DNA from: Planctomycetaceae bacterium
GTDB taxonomy: Bacteria; Planctomycetota; Planctomycetia; Pirellulales; Pirellulaceae
NCBI GenBank assembly: GCA_002702965.1
Contig: PADE01000273.1
Location: 1-7,035 of the forward strand
Direction: 5' to 3'
Length of the DNA: 7,035 nucleotides
In this document: positions 6,696 through 7,035 of the stretch, piece after piece
Numbering within the stretch: the stretch's first letter is position 1
Layout: each line of letters starts with the position of its first letter
The notes under the pieces: model-generated
Database searches by the model: none
What the model was told of the DNA's origin: nothing
What the model saw: the letters and a program-made list of their open reading frames with translations, nothing else
Position numbers and translations under genes: made by a program

Positions 6696-6712
6696 AACCA
6701 ACCAGGTTCCAG
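6692..6712. repeat. Small hairpin in the HU upstream region
   Basis: Arms CTGGAACC (6692-6699) and GGTTCCAG (6705-6712) pair perfectly over 8 bp around a five-base AACCA loop. It overlaps the last linker of the 17-18 bp repeat array. No T-run follows on either strand, so it is not a standard terminator. Confidence 0.7.
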
Positions 6713-7035
6713 CTCCCAGTGGACGCGCAAATTAATGCCAATGGCCCCAAAAAGACAACCCTGAAATAGCCGAATTACCCCGAAAATTCATGCAAACTTG
6801 ACCATTTCGAGGCGCGGCCCGCGGCCTCCACGAATACACGGCAGCGATCGGAAGCCGGCTTCGGCAATCTCGCCATCCAGCCCGGTGGAGCGTTTCTTCC
6901 TTGGCGGCAAAGCACTCAATAAGATACGATGTGGCAGCGATTTACGTGCCCCGCGCCGGCGGGCGAGACCGCTACCGACAGGGGCGCACTGGAACGCTGT
7001 GCAAAGCGAGAACCCACGGCGCGCTCTCGGCGATG
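6713..7035. other. Right-hand region without an assignable gene
   Basis: No recognisable protein or tRNA is seen. A minus-strand frame is open from the right edge to a TGA at 6790-6788 (about 81 codons, very Arg-rich), and a plus-strand frame is open from 6802 to the edge (78 codons, possible GTG start at 6931); neither translation resembles a family I know. The plus frame starting at the ATG at 6929 is also open to the edge. A 12-bp perfect palindrome, GAAGCCGGCTTC, lies at 6851-6862. For HU, the minus strand has TTGTCT with ATTAAT 16 bases further, a weak promoter candidate near 6735-6760. Confidence 0.5.

Noticed and set aside
6628..6750. Longer HU protein starting at the ATG at 6750
   Set aside because: The extra 41 codons run through a hairpin and tandem repeats, do not resemble HU, and the strong ribosome binding site points to 6627.
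6929..7035. Start of a ClpC-like gene (the frame begins M-W-Q-R-F-T)
   Set aside because: The first six residues recall some ClpC proteins, but the following residues do not continue the ClpC N-terminal pattern in any frame, and no ribosome binding site is seen.

Overview
The window looks like ordinary chromosomal DNA from a planctomycete, most likely the Pirellulales/Rhodopirellula side. I infer this from the HU-type protein, whose extended form ends in a K-A-L-K-D-M-V tail, from the small FHA protein beside it, and from the loosely packed genes with GTG/TTG starts. No 16S or other decisive marker is present, so the taxonomy is an inference.

Layout from left to right. Positions 1-1943, minus strand: the first 647 residues of a UvrD/PcrA-family DNA helicase with all helicase motifs intact; its C-terminus lies beyond the left edge. 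Positions 1944-2412: a 469-base gap with no convincing gene, holding an 18-19 bp tandem repeat of about four copies. Positions 2413-4191, minus: a complete bacterial-type aspartyl-tRNA synthetase (aspS) with a TTG start. Positions 4192-4415: a gap with a large GC-rich inverted repeat and a weak promoter-like site. Positions 4416-5468, minus: a complete radical SAM protein of the YhcC/YtqA (TIGR01212) family with a GTG start and a good extended -10 promoter. Positions 5671-6153, plus: a 160-residue protein with one FHA domain and a charged tail. Positions 6245-6276: a strong hairpin terminator. Positions 6307-6627, minus: an HU-like DNA-binding protein with a very strong ribosome binding site. 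Positions 6628-7035: the HU leader, with a threefold 17-18 bp repeat and a hairpin, then sequence to the right edge with no assignable gene.

The genes serve core functions: DNA repair/replication (UvrD), translation (AspRS), nucleoid structure (HU), phosphothreonine recognition (FHA) and an uncharacterised radical SAM reaction. The three left-hand genes share a strand but are separated by 224 and 469 bases, so they are probably not one tight operon. I see no mobile element, CRISPR array, phage gene, toxin or defence cassette, and I do not think the window contains a new multi-gene system. The points most worth a second look are the predicted non-discriminating character of the AspRS, the short tandem repeats in the two large gaps, and the GC-rich inverted repeat upstream of aspS.
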